Source: Planctomycetota bacterium
Lineage (GTDB): Bacteria > Planctomycetota > UBA1135 > GCA-002686595
Direction: 5' to 3'
NCBI GenBank assembly: GCA_004296785.1
Contig: SCVU01000557.1
Span: 1-9,334, forward strand
Length of the DNA stretch: 9,334 nt
The notes below the pieces were generated by a model, which was given only the letters and a program-made list of their open reading frames with translations, made no database searches and had not been told where the DNA came from. The position numbers and the translations under genes are program-made. Below are positions 6,240 to 9,334 of the stretch, in pieces (position 1 is the first letter of the stretch; each line of letters starts with the position of its first letter).

Positions 6240-7964
6240 ATGAGCACGAGCGTTCCGTTCTTCGTCCTCGGTTGTCCCCGCTCCGGCACGAGCTGGCTCG
6301 CGGACGTGCTCGACCAGCATCACCTGCTGCGCGTGTCGCAGGAGCTCAACATCCCGGGCCTCGTGCGCGGCGTGCAGAACGTCGCGGCGCACCGCGCGAA
6401 GATGGAGCGCGTCGGCCGCGAGGAGCACGATCTGGCGCGCGAGCTCGGTCCCGCGCTCGTCTACGTCGGCGAGCTCGTCGCGCGCGAGCTCGCGCAGTCG
6501 GGCAAGCAGCGCTACGGCGACAAGTACCCGGGCTACGCGACGTGCATCCCGACGCTCGAGGCGCTGTTCCCCGGCGCGCAGTTCGTGCACATCGTGCGCG
6601 ACGGCCGCGACGTCGCGCAGTCGCTGCTCGCGAACCAGGCCGCGCTGCGGCTGTGGCGCAACGCCGAGTGGACGCCGAAGACCTACGCCGCCGCGGCGGC
6701 GATGTGGCACGAGCACGTCGCGGGCGCGCGCGCGCACGCGGCGCGCCTGGGGCCCGCGCGCTACCACGAGCTCTGCTACGAGGAGCTCGTCGCGGCGCCG
6801 CAAGCGACGCTCGCGAAGCTGCTCGCGTTCCTCGGCGTCGAGCTCGAAGCCGACGGAGTCGCGGGGGGCGTGCGCGCCGCGCTCGCGCGCGTGTCGTCGC
6901 AACCGCGTCGCTGGACCGAGACGCTCGCGCCGAGCGAGCTCGCGCAGTTCGCGTCGTACGCGCCGGCGGAGGAACTGCTCGCCGCGCTCGGCTATCCGGC
7001 CACGCCGGCGCCGCGCGGAGGCGCCGACTTCGACGCGCACGCGGCGTCGCGCAGCGCTCAGCGCGCGTGCGCGGAGGGCCGCTCCGACGCGGCGATCGCC
7101 GAGCTGCGCGCGCACGCCGCGGCCGGCGCCGACCACCCGCTGTTGTGGAGCGATCTCGCGGTGCTCGAGAACGGCGCGGGGCGTTCCGAGGAAGCGGTGC
7201 GCCTGCTCGTGCGCGCGCTGCGCACCGACCAACCGCCGCTCGAGGCCGCGCTGAACCTGCTCGCGCTGCCGCAGCGCGACGAGAGCGTCTTCGCGCTCGA
7301 GCACGCGTTCGCGGGCGAACATCCGGAGCTGATCACGGCGATCCACGGCTGGCTCCTCGCGCGCGGCGCGAGCGCCGCGGCCGCGGAAGCGATCTCGATC
7401 GCGCGCATCCAGGCGCCGCGCGCGTTCGCGCGCAGCGCGAGCACCGGCGAGCAGGCCGAGCACGCGCTCGCGTGCCGCCTGCACGGCGACGGGCGCGCCG
7501 CGGATGCCGAAGCGCGCTGGCAACGGCTGCACGAGCGCGGTTCGCAGCTCGGCTCGATCGGCCTCGGGCTCGTCGAGTTCCAACGCGGTCGGACGCGCGA
7601 GGCCGCCGAGCACTTCCACTCCGTCGCGCGCGCCGAACAGCCGTGCCTCGAGGCGCTCGCGTTCGTGCTCGCGCGCGTGAAGAGCCGCGAGGTCGGCGCC
7701 GCGGCCTTCGAGCGCGCGCTCGCGTTCGCGCACCAGGACGCCGCGTTCGCGCAGGGGCTCGTCGCGTGGCTCGTGCAACAGGGCCTCGACGTCGAGGCGA
7801 GCGAAGCGGTCGTGCGCTGCTTCCAGCGCGGCGCGACGCCGGCCGAAGCGCAGCCGCGCGGCGCCGAACTGCGGCCGCAGCCGCGCGCGGCGCGCGCGCC
7901 GGCCTCAGCCGGCGATGGCCACGTCGACCAGCGTGGGCGCGAGCACGCGCAGCAGGTCGCGTGA
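6240..7964 (+). CDS. Sulfotransferase with C-terminal TPR-like extension
   Basis: A 574-residue protein whose first 250 or so residues are a PAPS-dependent sulfotransferase. The 5'-phosphosulfate loop is GCPRSGTSWL at 11-20, a GDKYPGY motif lies at 93-99, and the 3'-phosphate motif IVRDGRDVAQSL is at 118-129 with R120 and S128 as the expected ligands. It would transfer sulfate from PAPS to a hydroxyl or amino group on a glycan, lipid or protein. Residues about 265-345 and 410-535 are Ala/Leu-rich helical pairs that look like degenerate TPRs and may bind the acceptor. In the TPR-sulfotransferase fusions I know, the repeats come first; here the order is reversed. The last 40 or so residues are Pro/Arg/Ala-rich, and the final 60 bp run antisense through the end of the ybaK-like gene. 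Start supported by GGAG 8 bases upstream. Confidence 0.88.
   Translation: MSTSVPFFVLGCPRSGTSWLADVLDQHHLLRVSQELNIPGLVRGVQNVAAHRAKMERVGREEHDLARELGPALVYVGELVARELAQSGKQRYGDKYPGYATCIPTLEALFPGAQFVHIVRDGRDVAQSLLANQAALRLWRNAEWTPKTYAAAAAMWHEHVAGARAHAARLGPARYHELCYEELVAAPQATLAKLLAFLGVELEADGVAGGVRAALARVSSQPRRWTETLAPSELAQFASYAPAEELLAALGYPATPAPRGGADFDAHAASRSAQRACAEGRSDAAIAELRAHAAAGADHPLLWSDLAVLENGAGRSEEAVRLLVRALRTDQPPLEAALNLLALPQRDESVFALEHAFAGEHPELITAIHGWLLARGASAAAAEAISIARIQAPRAFARSASTGEQAEHALACRLHGDGRAADAEARWQRLHERGSQLGSIGLGLVEFQRGRTREAAEHFHSVARAEQPCLEALAFVLARVKSREVGAAAFERALAFAHQDAAFAQGLVAWLVQQGLDVEASEAVVRCFQRGATPAEAQPRGAELRPQPRAARAPASAGDGHVDQRGREHAQQVA
7897..7914. terminator. GC hairpin at convergent gene ends (weak terminator candidate)
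   Basis: A 7-bp stem (CGCCGGC pairing with GCCGGCG) with a CTCA loop lies across the stop codon of the ybaK-like gene (7905-7907) and inside the 3' end of the sulfotransferase gene. No T-run follows in either direction, so it is not a classical intrinsic terminator; it could pause polymerase or protect 3' ends. Such stems also occur by chance in DNA this rich in G and C. Confidence 0.25.
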
Positions 7965-8393
7965 CGCGAGCTCGACGAGCAGTCCGCGCCGGCCGCCGTT
8001 GATCCACACGCGCTCGAGCTCCAGCACGCTGCGCTCGAGGTAGACCGGCAGCGCGCGGCGCGTGCCGAACGGGCTCGTGCCGCCGAACTCGTAGCCGGTG
8101 TGCTTGCGCGCGACCTCGGGGCGGCACGGCTCGACCGAGCGCACGCCGATCAGGCGCGCCAGACCCTTGGCGGAGACCTGCCGATCGCCGTGCATCAGCA
8201 CGAGCAGCGGCTCGCGCGCATCCGTCTCGAACACCAGCGTCTTGACCACCGCGTGCTCGTCGACGCCGAGCGCGCTCGACGAAGCCGCCGTCCCGCCCTT
8301 CTCGACGTACGCGTACTCGCGCGCGACGAACTCGACCGAGTGCGCGCGCAGCACGCGGATCGCCGGCGTCGCGGGGATGTGCGGCGTGCCCAT
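7905..8393 (-). CDS. ybaK: YbaK/EbsC-type Cys-tRNA(Pro) deacylase
   Basis: A 162-residue protein, the usual length for the YbaK family. YbaK hydrolyses cysteine wrongly attached to tRNA(Pro) by prolyl-tRNA synthetase, acting in trans as a cytoplasmic proofreading enzyme. Visible family marks are VVKTLVF (49-55) with the conserved Lys51, the GDRQVSAKGLAR segment (69-80), GGTSPFGTRRALPVYLE (104-120) and GGRRGLLVELASRDLLRVL (133-151). The GGxSPxG loop and the GxRGxxxxLxxxDL motif separate YbaK from other members such as ProXp-ala. ATG at 8393 gives a natural N-terminus (IPATPAIRVL, typical of the family); only a weak purine stretch precedes it. It follows the SGNH-like gene by 29 bp on the same strand and ends within the converging sulfotransferase gene. 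All expected residues are present and nothing suggests decay. Confidence 0.92.
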   Translation of the reverse strand: MGTPHIPATPAIRVLRAHSVEFVAREYAYVEKGGTAASSSALGVDEHAVVKTLVFETDAREPLLVLMHGDRQVSAKGLARLIGVRSVEPCRPEVARKHTGYEFGGTSPFGTRRALPVYLERSVLELERVWINGGRRGLLVELASRDLLRVLAPTLVDVAIAG

Positions 8394-8422
8394 CGCGTCA
8401 CGTGCCCTGCGCGCTCATCGCA

Positions 8423-9334
8423 CTACGGGCCGAGCTGCGCGCGCGGGATGCGCAGCGTGTTCGACGGATGCCCCGCGGCCTGCGCGCGCACGCACCAGCC
8501 GTCGAACTGCACGCGCGCGGACGCGGCCCACTGCTCGCCCTGCGCATTCGTCGGCAGCGCGAGCGCGACGCGCGCCTCGCCGGCGGCGTCGAGCGTCGCG
8601 CTCTCGGCGCGCGGCAGTCCGCTCGGCTGCAGCGCGAGATCGGTCGGCACCGCGGCGACGAGCGGTTCGGGCTCGGCGCCGCCGGGCGTGCGCACGAGCG
8701 GCCGCAGCTCGAACGTCGCGTTCGTCGACGGAACGCCGTACAGCTCGACCGCGAGCTGTCCGGCGTCGAAGCCGCGCGCGAGGAGCCGCAGGTGCGGCTC
8801 GGTCTCGATGCGGCTCGGCACGGCACACCACTCGGCGCGCTGCTCGAGCCAGCCGGCCTCGCACAGCGCCTGCGCGACGATGCGCGCGACCTCGCGATTG
8901 CCGATCGCGCGCTGGTGGTAGTCGGCGAACAGCAGCGCCTCCGCGCCGAAGTGCCGGTACAGCGGAACCATCGCGCGCGCGAGGTCGACGAGCCGCGCGC
9001 CGCTCGCCGCCGCGGCGGCTTCGATCGCGGGGTTCACGTCCTGGGTCGCGACCTTGATCTCGTACGGATACGTGCACAGCGCGAGGTGCACGCCGCGCTC
9101 CTTGCACAGCGCGGCGAGGCGCGCCAGATCGAGGCGGATGCGCTTGTGCACGTCGCTCGTCGTCGTCGCGTGCTGCTCGCTCTCCGGCGGCAGGCCGATC
9201 GCGTCGAACGGCAGCCGGCCGTCGGCGCCGATCTGCGCCGAAGGCTGTGCGCCGACGGCGCTCGCCGCGTCGGCGCCGCTCGCGCGCTGCGCGAGGATGC
9301 GCGCGAACCGCACGATGCGCAGCTCGGACAGCGC
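8423..9334 (-). CDS. SGNH-hydrolase-like protein with C-terminal beta module (5' end outside window)
   Basis: The frame is open to the right edge, so the N-terminus is missing; a GTG at 9313 is possible but unlikely, since the seven codons before it are in keeping and an SGNH domain should start earlier. Counting from that GTG, residues 53-155 look like the second half of an SGNH/GDSL fold: a helix, a strand HLALCTYPY (76-84), ARLVDLARAM (106-115), and FADYHQRAIGNREVARIVAQAL (129-150) with Asp131 and His133 as the Asp-His pair of block V. The nucleophile Ser block would lie outside the window. Residues 165-296 form a separate beta-rich module ending VQFDGWCV...HPSNTLRI, resembling the Q...SN-L modules I associate with planctomycete secreted proteins. 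It may be an esterase or deacetylase acting on surface glycans. Stop TAG at 8423-8425. Confidence 0.65.
   Translation of the reverse strand, partial: ALSELRIVRFARILAQRASGADAASAVGAQPSAQIGADGRLPFDAIGLPPESEQHATTTSDVHKRIRLDLARLAALCKERGVHLALCTYPYEIKVATQDVNPAIEAAAAASGARLVDLARAMVPLYRHFGAEALLFADYHQRAIGNREVARIVAQALCEAGWLEQRAEWCAVPSRIETEPHLRLLARGFDAGQLAVELYGVPSTNATFELRPLVRTPGGAEPEPLVAAVPTDLALQPSGLPRAESATLDAAGEARVALALPTNAQGEQWAASARVQFDGWCVRAQAAGHPSNTLRIPRAQLGP

Noticed and set aside
8401..8418. A tiny frame (ATG at 8418 on minus, M-S-A-Q-G-T) between the SGNH-like and ybaK-like genes
   Set aside because: Six residues with no ribosome site. Its stop falls just before the ybaK start, but nothing supports a leader peptide.
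9311..9313. GTG at 9313 as the real start of the SGNH-like gene
   Set aside because: The frame continues without a stop to the window edge, and the first half of an SGNH domain, including the nucleophile block, is missing if the protein starts here.

Overview
This is a very GC-rich (roughly 70% by eye), gene-dense bacterial window with eight protein genes, two of them cut by the window edges, and no stretch longer than about 60 bases without a gene. I see no tRNA, rRNA, CRISPR array, insertion sequence or phage gene. The most likely source is an uncultured or poorly studied member of the Planctomycetota. This rests on the FG-GAP/UnbV protein, several starts without a clear Shine-Dalgarno site, and above all a C-terminal beta-rich module on the SGNH protein that ends in a Q...SN-L type motif, which I associate with secreted proteins of that phylum. 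The assignment is from memory of family patterns; another GC-rich phylum such as Myxococcota is not excluded.

Left part (1-4694, all minus strand). Reading leftward, four genes follow one another with gaps of 38 and 35 bp and then a 4-bp overlap: an OafA-type membrane acyltransferase, a four-domain S1 RNA-binding protein, a periplasmic FG-GAP/ASPIC-UnbV protein, and an RnfD/NqrB-like (UnbU-type) membrane protein that runs off the left edge. The UnbV-UnbU pair is known from enediyne clusters, but no enediyne polyketide synthase is present here.

Middle (4695-6185). A 57-bp divergent intergenic region holds a perfect 16-bp GC palindrome placed symmetrically between two outward-facing -10-like boxes. 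To its right, on the plus strand, is a polytopic membrane protein resembling GT-C/DUF2723 glycosyltransferases, probably starting at TTG.

Right part (6186-9334). A sulfotransferase with a long C-terminal helical-repeat extension (plus strand) converges on, and overlaps by 60 bp, a YbaK-type Cys-tRNA(Pro) deacylase (minus strand). The deacylase is preceded on the same strand, 29 bp away, by an SGNH-hydrolase-like protein whose start lies beyond the right edge.

Working together: the acyltransferase, GT-C-like protein, sulfotransferase and SGNH-like protein could all act on cell-surface glycans or proteins, so the neighbourhood reads as a loose envelope-modification region. The S1 protein and YbaK deacylase are translation-related genes embedded in it. 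The UnbV-UnbU pair, probably a membrane-redox-type subunit with an exported beta-propeller partner, is the least understood part and the most interesting.
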